This document shows positions 34,214 through 42,310 of a stretch of DNA of 64,000 nucleotides, piece by piece. The stretch lies in NCBI RefSeq assembly GCF_001984035.1, contig NZ_CP019449.1:1116001-1180000 (forward strand). Direction: 5' to 3'. This DNA is from Sphingopyxis sp. QXT-31. Lineage in GTDB: Bacteria; Pseudomonadota; Alphaproteobacteria; Sphingomonadales; Sphingomonadaceae. The notes under the pieces are model-generated. The model did not search any database and was not told the DNA's origin. It saw only the letters and a program-made list of their open reading frames with translations. The position numbers and the translations under genes were made by a program. Every line of letters starts with the position of its first letter. Position 1 is the stretch's first letter.

Positions 34214-35371
34214 GTGACCGAAGCCACCTCTCCCCTGCCCACCTCCTCGACGCGCGTCTGCACGCGCACCGTCATGGACGGCAGCGATCCCGACATTGTC
34301 TTCGACGAAGAAGGCGTCTCGAACCATTGGCACGAATATCAGGCGCTGATGGCGACGCAGCCGGACGCCGGGCAGAAGAAGGCGCGGCTCGAGAAGTTGC
34401 TCGCCGACATCAAGGCCGACGGCGCGGGCAAGGACTATGACTGCGTCATCGGCCTCTCGGGCGGAGTCGACAGCAGTTATGTCACCTGGCTCGCGAAGCA
34501 ATGGGACCTCCGCCCGCTGATCGTCCATTTCGACAATGGCTGGAACAACGAGCTCGCGGTCCGCAACATCGAGAATATCTGCAAGAAGCTGGGCTTCGAG
34601 CTCCACACCTTCGTGATGGACTGGGAGGAGTTCCGCGACCTCCAGCGGTCCTATTTCAAGGCCTCGGTGGTCGATCTCGAGGTTCCCACCGACCATATGA
34701 TCTCGGGCGCGCTCTATCGCCTCGCGGCGCAACACAAGCTGAAATATATGCTCTCGGGTCTCAATTTCGCGACCGAATCGGTGATGCCGCCGTCGTGGAA
34801 CTATGCGAAGTTCGATCTCGAAAATATTCGCAATATTCATAAAAAATTCGGCACCAAGCCGCTGAAGAAGCTCCCTGCGCTCGGCGTCTGGCAAAAGGCC
34901 TGGTACCAGTTGATTCGCGGCATACATTCGGAGGCGGTGCTCGACCTGATCGATTACAACAAGGCCGAGGCGAAGGCGCTGCTGATCCGCGAGCTCGACT
35001 GGGTCGATTATGGCGGCAAACATTATGAATCGCTCTTCACCCGCTTCTATCAGGGCTACATCCTCCCGCGGAAATTCGGGGTCGACAAGCGCAAGGCGCA
35101 TCTGTCGAACCTGATCCTGTCGGGCCAGATGACGCGCGACGAGGCGCTGCGCGAACTGCAGCAGCCGACCTATGACGAGGTGCTGCAGGAGCGCGACAAG
35201 GCCTATGTGCGCAAGAAGCTCGGTTTCACCGAGAGCGAGTTCGAGGCGGTGTTGAACCTGCCCAACCAACGGCACGAGGTCTACGGCACCGACAAGACGC
35301 AGCGCGAACGCTATTTCCGGATCGTCGGTGCGCTGGGCAAGGCGATGCGCGCCGTCGGCCTGAAACGCTAG
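34214..35371 (+). CDS. wbpG: N-acetyl sugar amidotransferase, WbpG/PseA family
   Basis: This 385-residue PP-loop ATPase uses ammonia from HisH/HisF to modify an acetamido group, giving an acetamidino sugar in the P. aeruginosa and Campylobacter precedents. The ATP-binding SGGVDSS lies at residues 82-88, and the GTG start follows a GAACGGGAC stretch. The N-terminal block VCTRTVMDGSDPDIVFDEEG is diagnostic, but the family's four-cysteine motif is reduced to one: Thr19, Ser36 and Trp39 take the places of cysteines. Metal binding here is therefore probably lost. Activity may be altered or retained. It is followed 4 bases on by a glycosyltransferase. Confidence 0.87.
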   Translation: MTEATSPLPTSSTRVCTRTVMDGSDPDIVFDEEGVSNHWHEYQALMATQPDAGQKKARLEKLLADIKADGAGKDYDCVIGLSGGVDSSYVTWLAKQWDLRPLIVHFDNGWNNELAVRNIENICKKLGFELHTFVMDWEEFRDLQRSYFKASVVDLEVPTDHMISGALYRLAAQHKLKYMLSGLNFATESVMPPSWNYAKFDLENIRNIHKKFGTKPLKKLPALGVWQKAWYQLIRGIHSEAVLDLIDYNKAEAKALLIRELDWVDYGGKHYESLFTRFYQGYILPRKFGVDKRKAHLSNLILSGQMTRDEALRELQQPTYDEVLQERDKAYVRKKLGFTESEFEAVLNLPNQRHEVYGTDKTQRERYFRIVGALGKAMRAVGLKR

Positions 35372-35375
35372 GCCG

Positions 35376-36500
35376 ATGCCCGCCCCCGACCTGCTCGGCG
35401 CCCCGCTGCGGATCCTGCTGCTCTCGCCGCAACCCTGGACCGGGCTGCAGGTGTCGAAGCATCATTATGCCCGCGAACTCGCGGCGCTCGGCCATGACGT
35501 CATGTTCGCCAACCCGCCAACCGGCGATGGCGCGATCCGCCTGACGCCGAGTGACACCGCGAACATCACCCTGCTCGACCATCCGCGCATGCCGCTGGCG
35601 CGCGCCAAATATCGCGCCAAGCCGCTGTTCATCGCCGCCGCGCGTTTCCGTGCCCGCGCGATCCGGAAGCTCGCGGGCGCGATCGACCTGCTCTGGGATT
35701 TCGACAATGCGCGGCAGTTCGCCGACCATCGGCCGTTCGGCGCGTCGGCGTCGATCCTGCACGTCGTCGATCGCCTCGATCCCGGCGACGATATGCACCG
35801 CCATGCCAACCTGATCCTGGGCATCGACGCCTCGATTGTCGGCGACATCGCGCCGGAGGGGCGGCCGAGCCATGTCGTCGGTCATGGCCTGTCGCCGCTA
35901 TTCGCCGAAGCCGCGCGTGCGCGCCTGGCGACGCCGCGCATTCGCGCCGCCGAGGAAAAGGTCCGGATCGGCTTCATCGGCAACCTTGCCCAGCCCGCGA
36001 TGGACCGCGCCCGCGTCGCCGCGCTCGTCGCCGCGCATCCCGACTGCATCTTCCGTTTCATCGGCCCGGTGCAGGGCGAGACGTCCGAAATCCGCGCCTG
36101 GGTCGATGGGCTCACGGCGCAGCCCAATGTCGAAATGGCGGGCCTGCTCACCGGCGACGCGCTGATCGCCGAGACCGCCGACGTCGATATCTGGCTATTA
36201 CCCTATGACCTCGCGCGCGATCGCAATCGCGGGGTCAATTCACACAAATTGCTCGAATATTTCGCGCTCGGCGGTGAAGTCGTGAGCAGCGCGATCGCCG
36301 CGCAGGCCGGTGCCCCGGGCATCTTCATGGCCGCACCGGGCGCGCCCGACGAACTGGCCGCAAAGCTCGACGCGGCGATTGCCGTGGTGCGTGAAGGGCG
36401 CGATACCGGCTGGCGTGCGCGCGCCGAACTCGCGCTCGGCAACAGCTATCGCGCCAATCTCGACCGCATCGCCGCGCATCTGAAGGACAGCAGGACATGA
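35376..36500 (+). CDS. Glycosyltransferase (GT-B fold)
   Basis: This 374-residue protein begins with PLRILLLSPQPWTGLQVSKH, a GT-B acceptor domain, and ends with a donor domain that includes GFIGNLAQPAMDRARVAALV and LPYDLARDRNRGVNSHKLLE, the usual nucleotide-sugar site of WcaK/WbpX-type transferases. A canonical GT4 E-x7-E pair is not clear. It is ATGA-coupled to the downstream FkbM methyltransferase. It is likely to add the last sugar or a side branch; no donor can be named. Confidence 0.8.
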   Translation: MPAPDLLGAPLRILLLSPQPWTGLQVSKHHYARELAALGHDVMFANPPTGDGAIRLTPSDTANITLLDHPRMPLARAKYRAKPLFIAAARFRARAIRKLAGAIDLLWDFDNARQFADHRPFGASASILHVVDRLDPGDDMHRHANLILGIDASIVGDIAPEGRPSHVVGHGLSPLFAEAARARLATPRIRAAEEKVRIGFIGNLAQPAMDRARVAALVAAHPDCIFRFIGPVQGETSEIRAWVDGLTAQPNVEMAGLLTGDALIAETADVDIWLLPYDLARDRNRGVNSHKLLEYFALGGEVVSSAIAAQAGAPGIFMAAPGAPDELAAKLDAAIAVVREGRDTGWRARAELALGNSYRANLDRIAAHLKDSRT

Positions 36501-37363
36501 GCATGGAAATCAGCGCGAACAGCCGGCTCGCCAACCGCATCCTGCGCAGGCTGGGCCAGTTTGCGCGGATCAACCGTAACGTCGCCGCCGACGTCGGCGG
36601 CACGCGCGTCGCGGTGCCGGTGTCGGCGGGGCTGATGGCCGAACTCACCGAGCCCTGGATGCTCGCGCTGCTGCGCCAGCTGATGGCCCTCAGCCCCGGG
36701 ACCTTCGTCGACGTCGGCGTCAATCTGGGCCAGACCCTGATCAAGACGAAGGCGATCGATCCCGCGCGCCGCTATGTCGGGTTCGAGCCTAATCCCGTGT
36801 GCGTCCATTATGTCGAGGAGCTGCTGGCCGCCAATGGCTGGCCGAACTGCCAGATCGTGCCCGCGGGGCTGGGTGCCAGCAGCGGTATCGTGACGCTCGA
36901 ACTCTATAACGGGCGCAGCGGCGACAGCTCGGCGTCGATCGTCGAGGGTTTCCGCCCCGGCGAGGCGGTAAGCTTTCGCAAGACTGTCGCGATCCTGGGC
37001 GCCGCCGACCTGCCCGACGACCTGCTCGCGCCGCCAGTCGGCGTGATCAAGATCGACGTCGAGGGCGCCGAGGCCGACGTCATCGACGCGCTGGCGCCGG
37101 TGATCGTGCGGGACCGTCCGCTGATCACGATGGAAATCCTGCCCTGCTACGACGACAGCCGCAACGACCGCATCGCGCGGCAGGCGCGGATCGAGGCCCG
37201 GCTCGCCGCGGCCGATTATCGCATATTGCGCGTGCTCCACGCCGGACAGGGTGGCGGCTTCGCCTTCGAGCCGCTCGAGACGATCGGCATCCACGGCGAT
37301 CTCGCGCTCTGCGAATATGTCATGTGCCCCGCCGAGCGCGTCGCCGAACTGACGGCGGGCTAG
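36497..37363 (+). CDS. FkbM family methyltransferase
   Basis: This 288-residue SAM enzyme has FVDVGVNLGQTLIKTKAID (motif I with the glycine pattern), YVGFEPNPVCVHYVEELL and VIKIDVEGAEADVIDALAP, the FkbM signature. Its closest relatives in glycan loci O-methylate a terminal sugar. It is the last gene of the plus-strand run and ends three bases from the end of a convergent methyltransferase, leaving no room for a conventional terminator. Confidence 0.87.
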   Translation: MSMEISANSRLANRILRRLGQFARINRNVAADVGGTRVAVPVSAGLMAELTEPWMLALLRQLMALSPGTFVDVGVNLGQTLIKTKAIDPARRYVGFEPNPVCVHYVEELLAANGWPNCQIVPAGLGASSGIVTLELYNGRSGDSSASIVEGFRPGEAVSFRKTVAILGAADLPDDLLAPPVGVIKIDVEGAEADVIDALAPVIVRDRPLITMEILPCYDDSRNDRIARQARIEARLAAADYRILRVLHAGQGGGFAFEPLETIGIHGDLALCEYVMCPAERVAELTAG

Positions 37364-37365
37364 GC

Positions 37366-38163
37366 TCAAAGCCGCTTCGGCAGCAGCCCCAGCTTGCGCC
37401 GCAGGCTCCGCTTAAGCACCTCGCGGCGGCCCAGCGTCATCACCGTGATCGGCGCATCGAACATCGTGCGTTCGGCGAGCGCCGCCTTGCCGAGCCGCGG
37501 ATTGCCCGGCAGCATCGCGCGATAGCGTGCGGCGGCGGCGGGCCGCGCGACGAACAGCTTGTACGGGGTGATCAGGAAGGGTTGCAGCCGCTCGCGCGCC
37601 TCGGTCAGGACATGGATGGCGGCAACCGACACATCGGGCCAGCCGATGCCGAAAAAATCGTGGATCACCGTCACGCCGTCGTCGGCGAGCACTGCATCGG
37701 CGAGCCTCAGGTCGCTGGATACGGTGCGATAATCGTGCCCGCCATCGACGCTGATCATCCGCAACATCCCGATCCGTTCGCGCATCGCTTCGGGGGTGAT
37801 TGTCGTCGAATCGACCTTCCACACCTCGCTCTCGTCGAGCGCAATGCCCAGCTTGGTCCGATTGTCGAAAAAGGCCCGGTCGCGCCCAGCATGGATCCCG
37901 GTGTTGAGCCCGTCGTCCTCGAACAGGTCGATCGCGAGCGCACGCTCGCCCGCCTGTCGCAGCAGCGCGAGGATGAAGAAGAGCTTGCCGTGGTGCACGC
38001 CGATCTCGGCGAGATTGCCCTTGATCCCCTGTTCGACCTGCCAGCGGCCGACCGCGTCGATCGCTATCGCCTCGACCTGCCCGAAATAGCCGGGCACGGC
38101 CTCGATCTGACGGTCGAGGTAGAGATCGAGGGCTTCGAATACGGCGGCCAAGGCGCGCTCCAT
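37366..38163 (-). CDS. Class I SAM-dependent methyltransferase
   Basis: This 265-residue protein reads NLAEIGVHHGKLFFILALL (motif I), AIDLFEDDGLNTG (acidic loop), and MISVDGGHDYRTVSSDLRLA followed by IHDFFGIGW. This order matches the Methyltransf_24 group of sugar or lipid methyltransferases such as those in the macrocin O-methyltransferase family. It is the only minus-strand gene in its part of the locus apart from wbpM upstream, and the two converge on the plus-strand run. Substrate unknown. Confidence 0.8.
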   Translation of the reverse strand: MERALAAVFEALDLYLDRQIEAVPGYFGQVEAIAIDAVGRWQVEQGIKGNLAEIGVHHGKLFFILALLRQAGERALAIDLFEDDGLNTGIHAGRDRAFFDNRTKLGIALDESEVWKVDSTTITPEAMRERIGMLRMISVDGGHDYRTVSSDLRLADAVLADDGVTVIHDFFGIGWPDVSVAAIHVLTEARERLQPFLITPYKLFVARPAAAARYRAMLPGNPRLGKAALAERTMFDAPITVMTLGRREVLKRSLRRKLGLLPKRL

Positions 38164-38228
38164 GCTGGGGTGATCGGTGGGGCGGCGCTATCGCAGCTAT
38201 CGCGGCCGCACAACCGCGGCGCGGGCGA

Positions 38229-40193
38229 TCAGCCAGCGAGCGGCGCCTGCGCGGGAACGCTTTCCTGATTCACCTCTTCGGGCGGACGGAATTCGGGGAC
38301 CAGTTCGTGCAGGATCGTCAGGCATTCGTCGGCAAGGCCGTGATCCATCGCGCCCCGCAGCGCGTCGAGCTTCGCCGTCAGGTCCTGCCATTCGAGCATC
38401 GCCTCGCGCGCCTGCATGATGCGGCTGTGCCCCGTCGGCTTGGGATCGTCGCCGATCAGCAGCTCTTCGTAGAGCTTCTCGCCCTGGCGCAGACCGACCT
38501 CGGCGATCTCGATATCGCCGTCGGGATGGTCCTCGTCGCGCACGGTGAGCCCCGACAGATTGATCATCGTGCGCGCGAGCTCGATGATCCGCACCGGCTT
38601 GCCCATGTCGAGTACGAACACCTCGCCGCCTTTTGCCATTGCACCTGCCTGAATGACGAGCTGCGCGGCTTCGGGGATGGTCATGAAGAAGCGCGTGACG
38701 TCGCGGTGGGTGACCGTCACCGGACCACCATTCTTGATCTGCTCGCGGAACAGCGGGACCACCGAACCGCTCGATCCCAGCACATTGCCGAAGCGCACCA
38801 TTGCGAAGATCGTCTTGCTGCCACGCCCCGCAAGGCCCTGCAGCACCAGTTCGCACACGCGCTTCGACGCGCCCATGACGTTGGTGGGGCGCACCGCCTT
38901 GTCGGTGCTGATCAGCACGAAGTTGGTGACCCCGACGCGGTCGGCCTCGCTCGCCATGAACAGGGTGCCGCAGACATTGTTGCCGATGCCAGCGATCGGA
39001 TTGGCCTCGACCAACGGCACATGCTTGTAGGCGGCGGCGTGGAAAATCGTGTCGGGCTGCCAGCGCGCGAGCAGGCGGCGCACGGTCGGCTGGTCGGTGA
39101 CATTGGCCAGTTCCTCGATCAGCTCGGGCTGCTGCCCCTCGGGCAGCGCGGCGATCGCCGCCTGCAGCTCCTGCCCGATCGCATAGAGGCCAAATTCGGA
39201 CGATTCGACGAGAATCAGCTTGTGCGGCCGCATCGTGACGATCTGGCGCGTGAGCTCGCTGCCGATCGAGCCGCCGGCGCCGCTGACCATCACCGTTTTG
39301 CCGACGATCGTCCGGCCCAGCAGCAGTTGGTTCGGCGGCACCGGATCGCGGCCGAGCAGATCCTCGATCTGCACGTCGCGCAGGTCGCTGACCGACACCT
39401 GTTCGTCGATGATCTGGCGCATGTCGGGCAGCATGCGCACGCGGATCGGCCAGTCTTCGAGCGATTTCATCACCCGCCGGCGTTTCGAGCGCGTGACGTG
39501 CGGCAGCGCGAGCAGCACGTCGGTGACGCCATATGTGTCGACAAGCCAAGGCAGTTTGGGGCGCGAATAGATCGGCACGCCGTCGATGAGCTCGCCCTCG
39601 ATCTTGCGATCGTCGTCGATGAAGCCGACGAGGCGTATCGACGGATCGTTGCGCAGCGCCATCGCCAGCCGCTGCCCCGCCTCGCCCGCACCGTAAATCA
39701 GCGCGATCGACGCCTGCTGGATGTCGCGCCGCTTGAGCAAGTCGACGACGGCGTAACGCGCGACGATACGGACCATCGCCAGGAACAGCAGGAAGACGAT
39801 CGGCTGGATCACCGAAAGCGTACGCGGCACACCCTCCATACCGATCAGCCCGATGATCACGATGATCGGGATCGCGTATAGCGCGACCGAGTAACCAAGC
39901 CCGACCATGGTGCGGCCGCCCGAAAAACGCAGGATCGAGCTGTAGGTACCGCGGATCAGGAAGATCGGCAGCCAGCTCGACAGCGCGATCACCGCGGCCA
40001 GCCCGACCTCGGGCTCGAAGATCACCCAGCGCCCGACCCGCAGCGAGAAGGCGACGAGCACCGCCGCGACGCAGAGCATCGCGTCGGCGACGATCAGGAT
40101 CGCGCGCTTTTCGCTGCGCCCCAGCGCGACGAGCGACGCCAATGTCGCAAGAATGCGCTCTTCGATCGCCCCCCAGGCCTGCGCCAGGATCAT
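38229..40193 (-). CDS. wbpM: UDP-HexNAc 4,6-dehydratase, WbpM/CapD/PglF type
   Basis: This 654-residue membrane enzyme has four N-terminal transmembrane helices (residues about 20-110), a hinge Rossmann-like domain (IALIYGAGEAGQRLA), and a soluble SDR domain with MVSGAGGSIGSEL near residue 300. LISTDKAVRPTNVMGASKR supplies the Asp-Lys catalytic pair replacing Tyr-x3-Lys in this family. It makes UDP-4-keto-6-deoxy-HexNAc for the reductase at 22772. Its start overlaps the metallophosphatase end by 4 bases. Confidence 0.94.
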   Translation of the reverse strand: MILAQAWGAIEERILATLASLVALGRSEKRAILIVADAMLCVAAVLVAFSLRVGRWVIFEPEVGLAAVIALSSWLPIFLIRGTYSSILRFSGGRTMVGLGYSVALYAIPIIVIIGLIGMEGVPRTLSVIQPIVFLLFLAMVRIVARYAVVDLLKRRDIQQASIALIYGAGEAGQRLAMALRNDPSIRLVGFIDDDRKIEGELIDGVPIYSRPKLPWLVDTYGVTDVLLALPHVTRSKRRRVMKSLEDWPIRVRMLPDMRQIIDEQVSVSDLRDVQIEDLLGRDPVPPNQLLLGRTIVGKTVMVSGAGGSIGSELTRQIVTMRPHKLILVESSEFGLYAIGQELQAAIAALPEGQQPELIEELANVTDQPTVRRLLARWQPDTIFHAAAYKHVPLVEANPIAGIGNNVCGTLFMASEADRVGVTNFVLISTDKAVRPTNVMGASKRVCELVLQGLAGRGSKTIFAMVRFGNVLGSSGSVVPLFREQIKNGGPVTVTHRDVTRFFMTIPEAAQLVIQAGAMAKGGEVFVLDMGKPVRIIELARTMINLSGLTVRDEDHPDGDIEIAEVGLRQGEKLYEELLIGDDPKPTGHSRIMQAREAMLEWQDLTAKLDALRGAMDHGLADECLTILHELVPEFRPPEEVNQESVPAQAPLAG

Positions 40194-40975
40194 GCAGCGA
40201 TGCCCTGCCCGGTCTTGAGGAAGCGCCGCGAACTGCCCTCGATCACCACTGCGGTCAGCATGCCGCTGCGATAGGCGCCGGTGTCGATGCCGATGCGGTT
40301 GACCCGGCAGTCGACGTCGGGGGTAATGGTGTGGCCGTGTACGACCATCACGCCATGGTCCCGATTGTCGTCGAGAAATTCGTCGCGGATCCAGCGCAGG
40401 TCGTGCGCCGCCTGCTGCTCCAGCGGGCGCCCGGGAAAAATGCCCGCATGGACAAAAAGATAGTCGCCGATCTGCACATAATCCACCATCGAGCGGAACA
40501 AACGAACATGCGAAGCCGGTATGCCGGCGTGTATTTTGGCGACCAAGGCCTCTCTATCGCCGAAAATCGACGTGTCTTCAAGCCCATAGCTTTGCAGGGC
40601 CTGTTCCCCGCCATAGCGTATCCACCCCGGCAGCTGCGAATGCGCGCCGTCGAGGATTTCGAGCAGCGCCTCTTCGTGATTGCCCATCAAGAGGTGCATC
40701 TCGTCGACGCCCTTCGGCACGGTCAAGAGCCGCTCGACGACCTGTGCCGATTGCGGGCCGCGATCGATAAGGTCGCCGAGCATGACGAGGTGCACGCACT
40801 CGGCGCGATCGCGCGCGCTTTCGTCGGCGATGCGTTCGAGTAGCGCGTCGAGCAGGTCGAGCCGCCCATGGACGTCGCCGATCGCATAAACGCGTGTGCC
40901 CAAGGGCACCTGCGGCCAGTTATCGGCCACGGGCTCGGCATCCGCCTTGCGGCTGAAAAGTCTTTTTAACATCAT
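40190..40975 (-). CDS. Calcineurin-like metallophosphatase (PrpA/ApaH type)
   Basis: This 261-residue protein has the five metal-binding blocks in order: VYAIGDVHGRLDLLDALLE, MLGDLIDRGPQS, LLMGNHEEALLEI, FVHAGIFPG and VVHGHT. The layout is that of bacterial Ser/Thr phosphatases and diadenosine tetraphosphatases, and the small size with an extended loop around the GNHE motif resembles PrpA. A role in dephosphorylating Wzc-type kinase targets is possible but unsupported. Start ATG at 40975 was chosen, with an adjacent ATG at 40972. It is upstream of and coupled to wbpM. Confidence 0.87.
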   Translation of the reverse strand: MMLKRLFSRKADAEPVADNWPQVPLGTRVYAIGDVHGRLDLLDALLERIADESARDRAECVHLVMLGDLIDRGPQSAQVVERLLTVPKGVDEMHLLMGNHEEALLEILDGAHSQLPGWIRYGGEQALQSYGLEDTSIFGDREALVAKIHAGIPASHVRLFRSMVDYVQIGDYLFVHAGIFPGRPLEQQAAHDLRWIRDEFLDDNRDHGVMVVHGHTITPDVDCRVNRIGIDTGAYRSGMLTAVVIEGSSRRFLKTGQGIAA

Positions 40976-41168
40976 CTTACCGAATGAAACTGACACCCCA
41001 CCCCAATGCCGGTCTGTCGCCGCAGCCCCGCTACAACGCACAAACCGCCCCCGGGATGCATATCCCGTGCATTTACCGGCATCCCCCGCAATGACAAGGA
41101 TCACAGCTGCGGCAGTTTCGCCACGAAGTTAAGCGGATAACAACCAAAATCGACTAGGAGACACGCCC
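40976..41168. promoter_or_regulatory. Divergent upstream region of the phosphatase/wbpM and wecB/wecC units
   Basis: The two units face away from each other here, so promoters for both must lie in or near this 190-base region. No sigma70 pair was recognised with confidence. The segment near the wecB side is AT-richer (AGCGGATAACAACCAAAATC at about 41133) and ends with TAGGAG, a ribosome site that serves a 9-codon leader and not wecB directly. Confidence 0.35.
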
Positions 41169-41198
41169 ATGACCCGCCGAGACAAGAGCTCCCGATGA
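41169..41198 (+). CDS. 9-codon leader ORF coupled to wecB
   Basis: ATG at 41169 has a good ribosome site AGGAG at 41156-41160, 8 bases away. It reads MTRRDKSSR and stops with TGA at 41196-41198, which overlaps the wecB ATG as ATGA. wecB itself has only a weak AAGAG inside this leader. The arrangement fits translational coupling or an attenuator-like control of wecB and wecC. It was too short for routine ORF listing. Confidence 0.5.
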   Translation: MTRRDKSSR

Positions 41199-42310
41199 AA
41201 GTGATGACGGTGTTCGGGACGCGTCCCGAAGCGATCAAGATGTTCCCCGTCGTGCACGCGCTGCAACACCAGCCGGGCCTCGATGTGCGTGTCTGCGTAA
41301 CCGCGCAGCACCGCGAGATGCTCGACCAGGTGCTCGAAATCGCGCGGATTACGCCCGATATCGACCTTGACGTCATGCAGGCGAACCAGACGCTCGACGC
41401 GCTGCTAGCGCGGCTGGTGGAGGGGCTTGGCGAGACCTTCGACGCCGAGAAGCCCGACCGCATCCTCGTCCATGGCGATACGCTGACGACGATGGCGGCC
41501 ACGCTCTCGGCCTATTTCCGCAAGATCCCGGTCGGCCATGTCGAGGCGGGGCTGCGCAGCGGCAATATCTATCATCCCTGGCCCGAGGAGGTGAACCGCA
41601 GGGTCACCGGCGCGGTCGCCGACCAGCATTTCGCGCCGACCGAGACCGCGGCGAAGGCGTTGCGGGCGGAAAATGTACCGGCGGCGAACATCCACATCAC
41701 CGGCAACACGGTGATCGACGCGTTGCTCGCCACCAAGGCGCGGATCGATGAGGAACCCGCGCTCGCCTCCGGGCTCGATCCTTTGCTCGCGCGCTTCGCC
41801 GGCCAGCGCATCGTCGCCGTCACCTCGCACCGCCGCGAGAATTTCGGCGACGGCATGAAGGCCATCGCCGACGCCATCGCCGCGATCGCCGCGCGGTCGG
41901 ATGTCGCGGTGATCTTCCCGGTTCATCCCAACCCGCACGTTCGCGCCGCGATGGAGCCGATCCTTGGATCTCTCTCGAATGTCGCGTTGATCGATCCGCT
42001 CGACTATCCGCATTTCGTCCGACTGCTCGCGTCGAGCGAGTTGGTGCTCACCGACAGTGGTGGGGTTCAGGAAGAAGCGCCCTCGCTCGGCAAGCCGGTG
42101 CTGGTGATGCGCGAGACGACCGAGCGGCCCGAGGGCATCGAGGCGGGCACCGCGCGGCTCGTGGGTACGAACAGGGACCGCATCGTTTCCGAAATTTTCA
42201 GCCTTTTGGACGATGAAGGCGCCTATGCCGCCATGGCGCGCGCCCACAATCCCTTCGGCGACGGCACGGCTGGCACCCAGATTGCGGAGATTGTCGCGCG
42301 TGCCCGTTGA
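41195..42310 (+). CDS. wecB: Non-hydrolysing UDP-GlcNAc 2-epimerase
   Basis: This 371-residue enzyme makes UDP-ManNAc. It starts MKVMTVFGTRPEAIKMFPVV and has VHGDTLTTMA, VEAGLRSGNIYHPWPEEVNR, TSHRRENFGDG and LTDSGGVQEEAPSLGKPVLV, all hallmarks of the family. It overlaps wecC by 11 bases. WbpI, the 2-epimerase of the diacetamido-uronate pathway, is a close relative, so the enzyme could also act on the UDP-GlcNAc3NAcA made by WbpBDE. Pairing with wecC favours UDP-ManNAc. Confidence 0.92.
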   Translation: MKVMTVFGTRPEAIKMFPVVHALQHQPGLDVRVCVTAQHREMLDQVLEIARITPDIDLDVMQANQTLDALLARLVEGLGETFDAEKPDRILVHGDTLTTMAATLSAYFRKIPVGHVEAGLRSGNIYHPWPEEVNRRVTGAVADQHFAPTETAAKALRAENVPAANIHITGNTVIDALLATKARIDEEPALASGLDPLLARFAGQRIVAVTSHRRENFGDGMKAIADAIAAIAARSDVAVIFPVHPNPHVRAAMEPILGSLSNVALIDPLDYPHFVRLLASSELVLTDSGGVQEEAPSLGKPVLVMRETTERPEGIEAGTARLVGTNRDRIVSEIFSLLDDEGAYAAMARAHNPFGDGTAGTQIAEIVARAR

